A stretch of 64,000 nucleotides of DNA from Phycicoccus endophyticus (GCF_011326735.1 NZ_JAANCN010000011.1:1-64000); one strand, 5' to 3'; shown: positions 1 to 8,509, counted from the stretch's first letter. The notes: generated by a model not told the origin, from the letters alone. A program made the numbers and translations.

Positions 1-636
1 GCTCGCGCCGTGGCCGGGCGCGGTGGCGTAGGGCATGCCGGCGTAGGGCGCGCCGGTGGCCGGCGGCGCGGGGTAGCCGGGGGCGGCAGGCGACGCCGCC
101 GCACGCTCGGTGCCGGGGGGCGGGACGCTCTGGGCCGAGCCGGCCGGCGGCGGGGGCGGGACGGTGCCCGTGGGGGAGGAGGTGCCCCGGCTGCGGGTGG
201 CGAGGAACCACCCGACGAGCCCGACCGGCACGAGGAGCCACAGGGGCGCCCCCCAGGCGCTGCCGTCGTGGAGGAAGGAGAGGAGGACGCCGAGGACGAC
301 GACCCCGGTGACCAGGGCGAGGACGACCGCCCAGGCGTCGCCGTGGCGCAGGGCCCGTTCGGCGATGACCTCACCGCGGGCGTCGGGCAGCAGCAGCCAC
401 AGGAGGAGGTAGACGGGCACGCCGATGCCGCCGGCGATGGTCAGCACGATCGCGGCCGCCCGGATCAGGAGGGGGTCGACCCCGTAGTGGGCGGCGAGGC
501 CGGCGCAGACGCCGCCGAACCAGCGGCGGTCGGCGTCCCTGCGGATGCCGGAGCCGCGCAGCCGGGCGAGGCCGTCGTCGAGGACGCCGGGGCCCGACCC
601 GCCGGGGGGTGTCGAGGTGGTGCTGCTCTGCGTCAT
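1..636 (-). CDS. PspC-domain membrane protein (3' end outside window)
   Basis: The visible 212 codons begin at an ATG and run off the left edge. Residues about 32-84 form a PspC domain, with the hallmark run WFGGVCAGLAAHYGVDP followed by a hydrophobic segment. Two more membrane segments lie near residues 102-121 and 129-146. The tail is rich in proline and glycine and ends at the window edge. It is divergent, 114 bases away, from a histidine kinase that also starts with a PspC domain, so the two probably form one envelope-stress module. PspC proteins sense or relay membrane stress; the partner here is inferred from position only. Confidence 0.85.
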   Translation of the reverse strand, partial: MTQSSTTSTPPGGSGPGVLDDGLARLRGSGIRRDADRRWFGGVCAGLAAHYGVDPLLIRAAAIVLTIAGGIGVPVYLLLWLLLPDARGEVIAERALRHGDAWAVVLALVTGVVVLGVLLSFLHDGSAWGAPLWLLVPVGLVGWFLATRSRGTSSPTGTVPPPPPAGSAQSVPPPGTERAAASPAAPGYPAPPATGAPYAGMPYATAPGHGAS

Positions 637-738
637 GCCCTCACTCTCCCGCCGGGCCGGTGCCGCCGCCATGAGGGTCGACCCTGAGCACCCCCTGACC
701 CCACCCCGAGGCCCTGGGGAAACGGGCCCACGGTGCGT

Positions 739-744
739 CAGGAT
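739..744 (+). promoter_or_regulatory. Candidate -10 element for a leaderless kinase transcript
   Basis: CAGGAT lies 6 bases before the GTG at 751. That is the spacing expected if transcription starts on the start codon. It matches TANNNT imperfectly, so this is a weak call. Confidence 0.35.
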
Positions 745-750
745 GGTGTC

Positions 751-2007
751 GTGCCCACCCCGTACGAGCCCGCCGCGACCCGGATGCGCGCCACCCCCGG
801 CGCCGCGTCCGAGGGTGTCCCGGCGCGGCCGCCGCTCCTGCGGGACCGGGCGGACGGGCCGACCCCGGGGGTGTGCGCCGCGGTGGCCCGCCATCTCGGG
901 GTCTCCCGGCGGCTCGTGCGGATCGCCGTCGTCGTCCTCGCCTTCTCCGGCGGGGCGGGGGTGGCGGCCTACCTCTTCCTGTGGGCGCTGACCCCCGAGG
1001 TGGAGGGCGCCACCTGGGCGCCCCCGCCGCCGGCCCGCTCGGAGCGGCGCCGCTGGGGTGTCCTGCTCGTCGCGGGCCTGGCCCTCGTCGTCACCGGGTT
1101 CGCGCTGCTCGTGCCCGCCGTCGGGGTCTCGGTGCGGGGGTCGGTGCTCGTGCCCACCTTCGTCATCGGGGTCGGGGCCGTCGTCGCGTGGTCCAACCTC
1201 GACGCGACCCAGCGGTCGCGGTGGCTCGCGGGTGGGCCGGACGGCATGGGCTGGGTGCGCGTGGTCCTCGGTGCGGGCCTGACGCTCGCCGGCATCCTCG
1301 TGCTCGTCACCCGGGGGCGCTCGGTGAACGACCTCTGGGACGCCGTGCTGGCGGCGCTGGCCGTGCTCGTCGGGGCGCTCATCCTCGCCGCGCCGTGGGC
1401 GCTGCGGCTGTGGGGGGACTTCCGGCGGGAGCAGGACGCGGCGGTGCGGGCCACCGAGCGCGCCGACATCGCCGCCCACCTGCACGACTCGGTGCTCCAG
1501 ACGCTGGCGCTCATCCAGCGCCGGTCCGCCGACCCGGCGGCCGTGACCCGGTTGGCTCGCGCCCAGGAGCGCGAGCTGCGCAGCTGGCTCTACGACGGCC
1601 CGCTGGGCTCCCAGGAGTCCCTCGCCGCGGCCGTCACCGAGGTCGCGCACGAGGTCGAGGACGAGCACGGCGTGCCGGTCGACCTCGTGGTCACCGGCGA
1701 CCGCCCGTTCGAGCAGGACGGGGGCGCCCTGACCCGCGCGATGCGCGAGGCGCTGCTCAACGCCGTCCGGCACGGCCGCCCGCCGGTGACCGCCTACGTC
1801 GAGATCGGTCCCGGCGGGGTCGAGGCCTTCGTCCGGGACCGGGGTGACGGGTTCGACCTCGAGAGCGTCCCCGAGGACCGCCTCGGCGTGCGCCGTTCGA
1901 TCCTGGCCCGCATGGAGCGGCACGGCGGCACCGCCCGGGTGCGCCGCCGCGAGGACGGCACCGAGGTCGAGCTGCGGCTGCCGCCGATCGAAGGAGAAGA
2001 GTCATGA
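751..2007 (+). CDS. PspC-domain sensor histidine kinase
   Basis: About 418 residues. An N-terminal PspC domain (residues about 38-85) is followed by four or five membrane segments to about residue 220. Next comes a HisKA_3-like dimerisation helix with HLHDSVLQTL (probable phospho-acceptor His245) and a C-terminal HATPase domain. The ATPase has an N box (EALLNAVRHG) and a G box (DRGDGF). This is the layout of NarL-type kinases fused to PspC. The gene overlaps the LuxR-type regulator by 4 bases, so the two are co-translated. The GTG at 751 was chosen because CAGGAT sits 6 bases upstream; an in-frame GTG at 733 is the alternative. The signal is unknown; membrane or cell-wall stress is inferred from the PspC domain. 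Confidence 0.85.
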   Translation: MPTPYEPAATRMRATPGAASEGVPARPPLLRDRADGPTPGVCAAVARHLGVSRRLVRIAVVVLAFSGGAGVAAYLFLWALTPEVEGATWAPPPPARSERRRWGVLLVAGLALVVTGFALLVPAVGVSVRGSVLVPTFVIGVGAVVAWSNLDATQRSRWLAGGPDGMGWVRVVLGAGLTLAGILVLVTRGRSVNDLWDAVLAALAVLVGALILAAPWALRLWGDFRREQDAAVRATERADIAAHLHDSVLQTLALIQRRSADPAAVTRLARAQERELRSWLYDGPLGSQESLAAAVTEVAHEVEDEHGVPVDLVVTGDRPFEQDGGALTRAMREALLNAVRHGRPPVTAYVEIGPGGVEAFVRDRGDGFDLESVPEDRLGVRRSILARMERHGGTARVRRREDGTEVELRLPPIEGEES

Positions 2008-2723
2008 CCAGCTCCCGTCCCGACCCGACCCCCTCGGGGGTGGCCGTCCGCGTCGTCCTCGTCGACGACCACCGGATGTTCCGCACCGGCGTGCGGGCCG
2101 AGCTCACCGACGCCATGGCCGGCGCCGAGCCGGTGTGCGAGTTCGTCGGCGAGGCCGCCGACGTCGACGCCGCCGTCGCCGTCGTCCGGGCGGAGGCGCC
2201 CGACGTCGTCCTGCTCGACGTCCACCTGCCCGGCGGCTCGGGCAACGGCGGCGTCGACGTCATCCGCGGCTGTGCCGGCGTCGAGACCCTCCAGGGCCGG
2301 CCGGTGCGCTTCCTCGCCCTGTCGGTCTCGGACGCCGCCGAGGACGTCATCGCCGTCATCCGGGCCGGGGCACGGGGGTACGTGACCAAGACGATCGGCG
2401 CGCGCGACCTGCTCACGGCCGTCCGCCGGGTCGCCGACGGCGACGCGGTCTTCTCGCCCCGGCTGGCCGGGTTCGTCCTCGACGCCTTCGGCGCCGCGGC
2501 CGGTGAGATCGCCGAGGTCGACGAGGAGCTCGACCGGCTCTCCGCCCGCGAGCGCGAGGTGATGCGCCTCATCGCCCGCGGCTACCAGTACAAGGAGGTC
2601 GCCAAGGAGCTGTTCATCTCCGTCAAGACCGTCGAGACCCACGTCTCCTCGGTGCTGCGCAAGCTCCAGCTCTCCTCCCGGCACGAGCTGACCGCCTGGG
2701 CGATGGGCCGCCGGCTGGTCTGA
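2004..2723 (+). CDS. NarL/LuxR-family response regulator
   Basis: A receiver domain occupies residues 15-135, with the acidic pair Asp21-Asp22, phospho-acceptor Asp72 (LLDVHLPG) and the conserved Lys in YVTKTIGA. A LuxR-type helix-turn-helix occupies residues about 173-232 (LSAREREVMRLIARG, then VKTVETHVSSVLRKL). The start overlaps the kinase stop (ATGA), which makes it the cognate partner. The regulon is not visible; autoregulation and control of the divergent PspC gene are likely but inferred. Confidence 0.92.
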   Translation: MTSSRPDPTPSGVAVRVVLVDDHRMFRTGVRAELTDAMAGAEPVCEFVGEAADVDAAVAVVRAEAPDVVLLDVHLPGGSGNGGVDVIRGCAGVETLQGRPVRFLALSVSDAAEDVIAVIRAGARGYVTKTIGARDLLTAVRRVADGDAVFSPRLAGFVLDAFGAAAGEIAEVDEELDRLSAREREVMRLIARGYQYKEVAKELFISVKTVETHVSSVLRKLQLSSRHELTAWAMGRRLV

Positions 2724-2737
2724 GCGTCCGGCGCTCA
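2721..2737. terminator. Short hairpin between convergent genes
   Basis: TGAGCG and CGCTCA form a 6-bp stem with a 5-base loop. The hairpin overlaps both facing stop codons, and no T-run follows. It could end transcription from either side. Confidence 0.35.
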
Positions 2738-4093
2738 GCCGGAGACGACGAGCAGGGTCCCTGCGAGGACCACGCCGGAGGCGAGCAGGGTGACCGTCGT
2801 GTAGCCGAGGATGTCGCGCATCTTCAGCCCGGCGATGGCCAGCAGCGGCAGCGCCCAGAACGGCTGGACCATGTTGGTCCACTGGTCGCCGTAGGCGACG
2901 GCCATGACCGCCACCGAGGGGTCCACGCCGAGCTGGTGGGCGGCGTCGAGGAGCACCGGCCCCTGGACGGCGAGCTGCCCGCCCCCGGAGGGGACGAAGA
3001 AGTTCACGACGCCGGCCGAGAGGAAGGCGAGCACCCCGAAGGTGCGGGGTGAGGCGACGTCGGTGATCGTGTCCGAGAGCACCTGGATCAGCCCGGAGCT
3101 CGTCATGATGCCGAGGATCCCGGCGTAGAGGGGGAACTGCAGGAGGATCTCGCCGACGTTCGAGGCCGCGTTCTTCGTCAGCGCGATGAGCTCGAACGGG
3201 TGGCGGACCAGGAGCAGGACGAGGGCGAGGAAGGTCCAGTTGACGACGTCGAGGGTCAGGCTGCCGCCGTCGGCGAAGTGCAGGACGAGGTAGGCCACGA
3301 GGAGAAGCCCGAGGGCCAGCGTCGGCACCCGGCTGGCGTCCACCCGGTCGGCCGGGGTGACCACCTCCTCGTCGAGGTCCGGGTCCTGCTCGCGGGCGTC
3401 CACCTCGAGCTGCACCACCCGGTCCGCCTGCCGGGGGGAGACCAGCCACAGGGCGCCGGCGACGACGAGGACGACGAGCACGGCGGCGAGGATGTTCCAC
3501 CCGGCGAACGTCGTCTCGGAGAGCGGCAGGGGGCTGCCGAGCTGCTCGGAGACGAAGGAGTCCGGGGTGGCCGCGGTGAGCGGCGCACTGCCCGAGTAGC
3601 CCATGTGCCAGACGACGAAGCCGGAGAACCCGGCGGCGACGAGCATCGGGAAGTGCAGCCGCATCCCCTTCTCCCGGCCCTGGGCGGCCACCTCCTTGGC
3701 GAGCAGGGCGCCGACGACGAGCCCCAGCCCCCAGGTGACGAGGGAGGCGACCGCGGCGACGACGAAGACGAAGACGTACGCGACCGCGGGGGTGGACGGC
3801 ACCGAGCCGAGGGCCCGCAGCAGGCGGCGGACCGGGCCGGTGTGGGCCAGGGTGTGCCCGAGCAGGAGGATCAGGGCCATCTGGGTGATGAACGCGAGCA
3901 GCCCCGCCAGCCCGTCGCCCCAGCCGACGACCACCTCACGCGGCCCCGCGTCGGTGAGCACGAGGGCGAGGACGGCGACGACCGCCGTGAGGGCCACGGC
4001 GAAGACGAGAGCCGAGGGGATGAACCGCTCGACGACGGTGTTGACCGGGCGCATGACCCGGTCGACGGTGCGAGGTGGGGGCTGGTCGGGCAT
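2735..4093 (-). CDS. Short-chain fatty acid transporter (AtoE/SCFA_trans family)
   Basis: About 452 residues with roughly eleven to twelve hydrophobic segments. Family-typical patches include VVGWGDGLAGLLAFITQM near the N-terminus, SGGGQLAVQGPVLLDAA, and GDQWTNMVQPFWALPLL near the C-terminus. AtoE-type carriers import short-chain fatty acids such as acetoacetate or butyrate. The ATG at 4093 was chosen because AGGAG lies 6 bases upstream; an upstream start at 4117 lacks such a site. It stands alone, convergent with the response regulator. No CoA-transferase or thiolase is adjacent, so the substrate is not resolved. Confidence 0.88.
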   Translation of the reverse strand: MPDQPPPRTVDRVMRPVNTVVERFIPSALVFAVALTAVVAVLALVLTDAGPREVVVGWGDGLAGLLAFITQMALILLLGHTLAHTGPVRRLLRALGSVPSTPAVAYVFVFVVAAVASLVTWGLGLVVGALLAKEVAAQGREKGMRLHFPMLVAAGFSGFVVWHMGYSGSAPLTAATPDSFVSEQLGSPLPLSETTFAGWNILAAVLVVLVVAGALWLVSPRQADRVVQLEVDAREQDPDLDEEVVTPADRVDASRVPTLALGLLLVAYLVLHFADGGSLTLDVVNWTFLALVLLLVRHPFELIALTKNAASNVGEILLQFPLYAGILGIMTSSGLIQVLSDTITDVASPRTFGVLAFLSAGVVNFFVPSGGGQLAVQGPVLLDAAHQLGVDPSVAVMAVAYGDQWTNMVQPFWALPLLAIAGLKMRDILGYTTVTLLASGVVLAGTLLVVSG

Positions 4094-4194
4094 GACGTCT
4101 CCTGGCACTGAGGGCACGACGATGTGGCCCGTCGAGGCTAGCGACGCCCGGCCGGGTGTGCACGGGGGCGCGACGGACGTCCGGGGCCGCCGCC

Positions 4195-4200
4195 TACCCT
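4195..4200 (+). promoter_or_regulatory. -10 element TACCCT, leaderless spacing
   Basis: TACCCT (TANNNT) is followed by exactly 6 bases and then the ATG at 4207, so transcription probably begins at the start codon. There is no Shine-Dalgarno sequence. Confidence 0.55.
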
Positions 4201-4206
4201 GGGGCC

Positions 4207-4563
4207 ATGGACCTCCTCGAGCACGTCCTCGTCCTGCTGCACCTGCTCGGCATGGCGGCGGTCGTCGGCAGCGCCGTCCTCGTCGCCCGGGGCGTCGCCA
4301 CTCCCGCGCTGCTTTGGGGCGCCCGCGCCCAGCTCGTCACCGGGCTGCTCCTCGTCGGTCTGCTCGAGGCGGGCGAGGGCCCCGTCGACCACGCCAAGGT
4401 CGGCGTCAAGCTCGTCGTGGCGCTCGCCGTCGTCGCGTGCTCGGAGATCGCCGCGGCGTCGGTGCGCCGGGGGCAGGGGGAGCGCCCGACGCTCGTCACC
4501 GTGGCCGGCTGGCTCGCGGTGCTCAACGCCGCCGTCGCCGTCCTGTGGACCACCGCGTCCTGA
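4207..4563 (+). CDS. Small integral membrane protein, function unknown
   Basis: 118 residues with four predicted membrane segments (about 5-26, 33-52, 63-84 and 97-115), rich in Ala, Val and Leu. A charged Gly-Glu-Gly-Pro-Val-Asp-His loop lies after the second segment and RRGQGERP before the fourth. I do not recognise a characterised family, though small four-helix integral membrane proteins of this kind are common in actinobacteria. It is a single gene between a divergent transporter and a convergent oxidoreductase. The start is supported by the TACCCT-N6-ATG arrangement. Confidence 0.7.
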   Translation: MDLLEHVLVLLHLLGMAAVVGSAVLVARGVATPALLWGARAQLVTGLLLVGLLEAGEGPVDHAKVGVKLVVALAVVACSEIAAASVRRGQGERPTLVTVAGWLAVLNAAVAVLWTTAS

Positions 4564-4597
4564 CGGCGCCCACCGGTCACCGGCGCGGTCGGCCGGC

Positions 4598-5581
4598 TCA
4601 GGGCAGCAGGAGCAGCTTGCCCTGGGTGCGCCGGCTTTCGAGGTCGGCGTAGGCCTGCGGCGCGTCCCGGAGCGGGTAGCGGCCCCCGACGGCGACCTCG
4701 AGGGACCCGTCGGCCACCGCGCCGAGGACCTCACCCGCCCGCCAGAGCAGCTCCTCACGGCTGGCGAGGTAGTGGGCCAGGCTGGGCCGCGTCACGAACA
4801 GCGAGCCGCCGGTGTTGAGGCGCTGGAGGTCCAGCGGCGGCACCTGCCCGCTCGCCGCACCGAAGAGGGCGAGCACACCCCGGGGGCGCAGGGCGGCGAG
4901 CGAGGCGTCGAAGGTGTCCCTGCCGACGCCGTCGTAGGCGACGTCGACCCCGCGGCCCGCGGCGTCGCGCACGGCCGCTGCCGGGTCGTCGACGGCGCGG
5001 TAGTCGATGACGTGGTCGGCCCCCATCCGGGCGGCGGTGGCGCACTTGTCGGGCCCGCCGGCCGTCGCGACGACGACACCGCCCCGGGCCCGGACCAGCT
5101 GCACGAGCAGCTGGCCGACCCCTCCCGCGGCCGCGTGGACGAGCGCGAGCGTCCCGGGCGTCACGGGGTAGGTGCTCGCCGTGAGGTAGTGCGCCGTCAT
5201 CCCTTGCAGCATCACGGCCGCCGCCGTCTCCAGGCCGACCTCGTCCGGTACGGGGACGACCTGGTCGGCGGGGACGGCGACGTGGCGGGCGGCGCTGCCG
5301 ACGGTCATCGCCCACGCGACGCGGGCCCCCGGCTCGAGGCCGGTGACGCCCTCGCCGGTGGCCAGGACCGTGCCGGCCGCCTCGTTGCCGGCGACGAACG
5401 GCGTCTCCATCGGGTAGACGCCCTCGCGCTGGTAGACGTCGACGAAGTTGACCCCGACGGCCGCCACCTCGACCAGCACCTCGCCCGGCCCGGGCTCCGG
5501 CGCGGGTCGCTCCTCGACGACGAGGACGTCGGTGCCGCCGCTGCGGGGGACGAGCAGGGCCGGGCCGGTGAGGTCGCTCAT
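4598..5581 (-). CDS. Quinone oxidoreductase family, zinc-independent MDR
   Basis: 327 residues. The N-terminal GroES-like domain contains EVAAVGVNFVDVYQREG and a Rossmann domain has VHAAAGGVGQLLVQLVRARG (residues about 148-167), which binds NADPH. The catalytic zinc cysteine of alcohol dehydrogenases is absent, which fits the QOR class. Family members reduce quinones or other activated carbonyls with NADPH in the cytosol. The gene is directly downstream of the GNAT gene, but TAGGCT 6 bases before its ATG suggests its own leaderless promoter. Confidence 0.88.
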   Translation of the reverse strand: MSDLTGPALLVPRSGGTDVLVVEERPAPEPGPGEVLVEVAAVGVNFVDVYQREGVYPMETPFVAGNEAAGTVLATGEGVTGLEPGARVAWAMTVGSAARHVAVPADQVVPVPDEVGLETAAAVMLQGMTAHYLTASTYPVTPGTLALVHAAAGGVGQLLVQLVRARGGVVVATAGGPDKCATAARMGADHVIDYRAVDDPAAAVRDAAGRGVDVAYDGVGRDTFDASLAALRPRGVLALFGAASGQVPPLDLQRLNTGGSLFVTRPSLAHYLASREELLWRAGEVLGAVADGSLEVAVGGRYPLRDAPQAYADLESRRTQGKLLLLP

Positions 5582-5585
5582 GCCG

Positions 5586-6173
5586 TCAGCCTAGGTCGGG
5601 CGCGGTCGTGGCGACCCAGTAGCGACGCTTGCCCCGGCGGACGTCCTCGAGGACGCCGCCGTTGGTCTCGATGACGCGGGCCGAACCGAGGTTGTCCTCG
5701 TCGCACGTGACGAGCGCCGGGTCGATGCCGAGCGCGGTGCACACGGGGAACGAGGCTCGCAGGGCGGCGGTGGCGACCCCCCGGCGCCGGGCCGACGGGC
5801 GCACCGAGTACCCGACATGGCCGCCGAGCTCGAGCAGGAACGGCGTGAGCCGGTGCCGGACCGAGATCGACCCGAGGTAGGTGTCGGGGTCTCCGTCGTC
5901 GACGACCCAGAAGAACGTGCAGGGCACGTGCCCGCCGGGTCGCGGTGCGTCCTCGCGGGCCTGGTCCCGGCGCCGGGCGGCGAACCGCTCGAACCCGGCG
6001 GGGGTCTCCAGCTCGGCCCGGGTGAAGGCGACGCCCGCGAACCCGGAGTCGTCCGGTTCCTCGACCCAGACGCCGTCGCCGTCGCGGTGTCCCTCGCCGA
6101 TCGCGACGAACTCGTCGTGGGCGGCGAGGTAGGACTCTCGCATCCGGGCATCGGGTCGGGCGAGCACGATCAC
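5586..6173 (-). CDS. GNAT-family N-acetyltransferase
   Basis: 195 residues. The acetyl-CoA loop is visible as VGYSVRPSARRRGVATAALRA (residues about 127-147), followed by the usual CDEDNLGSARVIETNGGVLED segment, giving a RimJ/RimL-like GNAT fold. Such enzymes move an acetyl group from acetyl-CoA to an amine; the acceptor cannot be read from sequence. It starts at GTG with TACCGT exactly 6 bases upstream. Confidence 0.85.
   Translation of the reverse strand: MIVLARPDARMRESYLAAHDEFVAIGEGHRDGDGVWVEEPDDSGFAGVAFTRAELETPAGFERFAARRRDQAREDAPRPGGHVPCTFFWVVDDGDPDTYLGSISVRHRLTPFLLELGGHVGYSVRPSARRRGVATAALRASFPVCTALGIDPALVTCDEDNLGSARVIETNGGVLEDVRRGKRRYWVATTAPDLG
5588..5593 (-). promoter_or_regulatory. -10 element TAGGCT, leaderless spacing
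   Basis: Read on the minus strand, TAGGCT is followed by 6 bases and the ATG at 5581. The element overlaps the stop codon of the upstream acetyltransferase gene. Confidence 0.5.
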
Positions 6174-6179
6174 GGCGCG

Positions 6180-6185
6180 ACGGTA
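6180..6185 (-). promoter_or_regulatory. -10 element TACCGT, leaderless spacing
   Basis: Minus-strand TACCGT, then 6 bases, then the GTG at 6173. No ribosome binding site is visible. Confidence 0.5.
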
Positions 6186-6213
6186 GCCCGTACGGGGCCG
6201 GCGGGCGAACGAC

Positions 6214-7047
6214 TTACCCGCGCAGGGAGAGCAGCACCTCGTCGAGCATGTCCGGGGTGAGCCGCTTGGTGTAGGTGTTGTGGGGGCTCACGTGGTACGA
6301 GCCGACGAGGCGGACGCTCCGTCCGTCCGGCAGCCCGAGCGTCGCCTCGGCCGCGTGCCCGAAGCGGGGCTTGGGGCGGGGGACGCCCCACCCCACCGCC
6401 CGGGCGGCCGCCAGCGCGCCGTCCCAGCCGATCGAGCCCAGGCACAGCACGGTGCGCAGCCGAGGTGCGGCCAGCTCCAGCTCGCGCTGCAGCCAGGGGG
6501 CGCACGTGGCGCGCTCGGCCGGGGTGGGCCGGTTCGCCGGTGGGGCGCAGCGGACGGCGGCGACGATCCGCAGCCCGGTCAGGGCCTGGCCGTCGCCCGC
6601 CGCGAACGAGGTCGGCCGGGCGGCGAACCCGGTGCGGTACAGCGCGGCCCAGAGGAAGTCGCCGGAGGAGTCGCCGGTGAACATCCGACCGGTGCGGTTG
6701 GTGCCGTTGGCCGCCGGGGCCAGCCCGACGAGGAGCGCCTCGGCCTGTGGGTCGCCGAAGGAGGGGCCGGGTCGGCCCCAGTACGGCTGGTCGGCGAACG
6801 CGGCCCGCCGACCGGTGCGGGCCACCTCCTCCCGCCAGCGCACGAGCCGCGGGCAGGCCCGGCACACCGAGATCCTCGCCTGGAGGGCGCCCAGGTCGCC
6901 CGCGCTCGAGGCGAGCCGGCGGACCCGGGCCGGGGTGCCCGCCACCGGCGTCCCGGGGCGCGCGGGGTCACCCGGCCAGCCGGCGCCCGGCGGTGCGGGG
7001 GAGGGCAGCGGGGTGCCCGTCACCGGGTGCGGGTCGAGGCGGTCCAC
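6214..7047 (-). CDS. Uracil-DNA glycosylase, family 5 (UDGb-like)
   Basis: About 277 residues. Four cysteines suited to a 4Fe-4S cluster are visible: CRACPRL near residue 73 and the later pair in RCAPPANRPTPAERATCAPW. Motif A reads LVGLAPAANGTNRTGRMFTG and motif B reads GSYHVSPHNT; both are characteristic of family 4/5 enzymes. These enzymes excise uracil and related deaminated bases, important in a G+C-rich genome. The first 55 residues are a Pro/Gly-rich extension of unclear role. The GTG at 7047 is preceded by TAGGGT-N7. It may share DNA-repair timing with the LigD-type polymerase nearby. Confidence 0.85.
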   Translation of the reverse strand: MDRLDPHPVTGTPLPSPAPPGAGWPGDPARPGTPVAGTPARVRRLASSAGDLGALQARISVCRACPRLVRWREEVARTGRRAAFADQPYWGRPGPSFGDPQAEALLVGLAPAANGTNRTGRMFTGDSSGDFLWAALYRTGFAARPTSFAAGDGQALTGLRIVAAVRCAPPANRPTPAERATCAPWLQRELELAAPRLRTVLCLGSIGWDGALAAARAVGWGVPRPKPRFGHAAEATLGLPDGRSVRLVGSYHVSPHNTYTKRLTPDMLDEVLLSLRG

Positions 7048-7054
7048 GAGGCCG

Positions 7055-7060
7055 ACCCTA
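7055..7060 (-). promoter_or_regulatory. -10 element TAGGGT, leaderless spacing
   Basis: Minus-strand TAGGGT followed by 7 bases and the GTG at 7047. Confidence 0.45.
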
Positions 7061-7076
7061 CGGCGGCCCGGCCCGG

Positions 7077-7514
7077 TCAGTCCTCGCCCCGCGGGCCCGG
7101 GCGGCCGCGGGATGCCTTGGTCTCGGCCCGCTGCCTCTTGGCCCGCAGCCGCCGCTCGACGGAGCCGCGGGTGGGGCGGGTCGCCCGGCGTGACGGCGGT
7201 GGCGGCGCGAGCGCCTCGCGCAGCAGCCCGGCCATCCGCTCCCGGGCCGCCACCCGGTTGCGCCGCTGCTGGCGGTGCTCGGAGGCGGTGACGAGCAGCC
7301 GCCCCCCGTCGGTGCGTGCCAGGGCGCGCCGGCGCTGGGTGTCGGTCAGCCCCTCGAGGGTGCGCACGTCGAGCTCGAGCTCGACCCGGCTGTCGGCGGT
7401 GTTGACGCCCTGCCCGCCCGGCCCGGAGGAGCGGGAGAAGCGTTCGGTGAGCGCGGAGGCGGGGATGACGAGGCCGTCCGGCAGGCCGGGGCCCGCAGGC
7501 ACGACGAGGTCCAT
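7077..7514 (-). CDS. arfB: Peptidyl-tRNA hydrolase ArfB (stalled-ribosome rescue)
   Basis: 145 residues. The catalytic Gly33-Gly34-Gln35 triplet sits in SSGPGGQGVNT. A basic C-terminal tail (RRLRAKRQRAETKASRGRPG) is the part that enters the empty mRNA channel in this family. ArfB hydrolyses peptidyl-tRNA on ribosomes stalled without a stop codon. Length and motif match the family. Its ATG shares one base with the stop of the upstream LigD-type polymerase gene (TGATG), so translation is coupled. Confidence 0.9.
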   Translation of the reverse strand: MDLVVPAGPGLPDGLVIPASALTERFSRSSGPGGQGVNTADSRVELELDVRTLEGLTDTQRRRALARTDGGRLLVTASEHRQQRRNRVAARERMAGLLREALAPPPPSRRATRPTRGSVERRLRAKRQRAETKASRGRPGPRGED

Positions 7515-8503
7515 CACCCCTCCTCGGGCTGGTCCTCGGGCTCCGGCGGGGGCGCCGCACCCTCGGCCTCGTCGCGCTCGGCCCACTCCAGGAGCGGGGC
7601 GAGGTCGAACGCCGCGTCATCGATGCCGGCGTGCACGTCGCCGAGCTCGGCGTACCGCTGCGGCATCGTCGCGATGGTCAGGTCGCCCGGCTCGGCGGCG
7701 TCGACCTCGGCCCAGCGCAGGGGGGCCGACACCGTGCCGAGGTCGTTGCCGCGCACGGAGTACGCGGCGGCCAGGGTGTGGTCGCGGGCGTTCTGGTTGT
7801 AGTCGACGAAGACCGCGGCCGGGTCGCGCTCGCGCCGCCACCACGCCGTCGTCACCTCGCCCGGCAGCCGGCGCTCGACCTCGCGGGCGAAGGCGAGCGC
7901 CGCCCGGCGGACGTCGGTGAACCCGTGCTCGGGCACGATCCGGACGTAGACGTGCAGCCCGTGGCCGCCGCTCGTCTTCGGCCAGCCGACCGCCCCCAGC
8001 TCCTCGAGGACCTCGTGGGCGGTGTGGGCCACCCGGCGGACGGTGTCGAAGGAGGCCTCCGGCATCGGGTCGAGGTCGATCCGCCACTCGTCGGGCGTCT
8101 CGGGGTCGGCCCGCCGGCTGTTCCACGGGTGGAACTCGACGGTGCTCATCTGGCAGGCCCAGGCGACGTCGGCCAGCCGGGTGACGCACAGCTCGTCGGC
8201 GTGCAGGCCGTAGCGCGGGAAGTGCAGCCGCACCGTCTCGACCCACGGTGGTGCACCGCGCGGGAGACGCTTCTGGTGCACCTTCTCGCCGGCGACGCCG
8301 TCGGGGAAGCGGTGGAGCATGCACGGGCGCTCGCGCAGGGCCCGCACGATGCCCTCGCCGACGGCGAGGTAGTAGCGCACGAGGTCGAGCTTGGTCTCGC
8401 CCCGCGCGGGGAAGTAGACCCGCTCCGGGTTGGAGATGCGCACGTCGAAGCCGCCGACGTCGAGGACGACCGGCTCCCCGTACCCGCCCGCGCGTGAGGC
8501 CAC
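7514..8503 (-). CDS. Stand-alone LigD-type polymerase (PolDom)
   Basis: 329 residues, about the length of the LigD primase-polymerase domain alone. Visible are ISNPERVYFP, the metal-binding WRIDLDPMP, KTSGGHGLHVYVRI and VFVDYNQNARDHTLAAAYSVR, all hallmarks of the archaeo-eukaryotic primase fold used in bacterial end joining. It adds nucleotides or ribonucleotides at double-strand breaks with Ku and a DNA ligase. Neither Ku nor the ligase or nuclease domains lies within the window. The acidic, Pro-rich last 30 residues replace the usual fusion. The GTG start has TACCGT 6 bases upstream; it is co-transcribed with arfB. Confidence 0.9.
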   Translation of the reverse strand: MASRAGGYGEPVVLDVGGFDVRISNPERVYFPARGETKLDLVRYYLAVGEGIVRALRERPCMLHRFPDGVAGEKVHQKRLPRGAPPWVETVRLHFPRYGLHADELCVTRLADVAWACQMSTVEFHPWNSRRADPETPDEWRIDLDPMPEASFDTVRRVAHTAHEVLEELGAVGWPKTSGGHGLHVYVRIVPEHGFTDVRRAALAFAREVERRLPGEVTTAWWRRERDPAAVFVDYNQNARDHTLAAAYSVRGNDLGTVSAPLRWAEVDAAEPGDLTIATMPQRYAELGDVHAGIDDAAFDLAPLLEWAERDEAEGAAPPPEPEDQPEEG

Positions 8504-8509
8504 GGGCCC

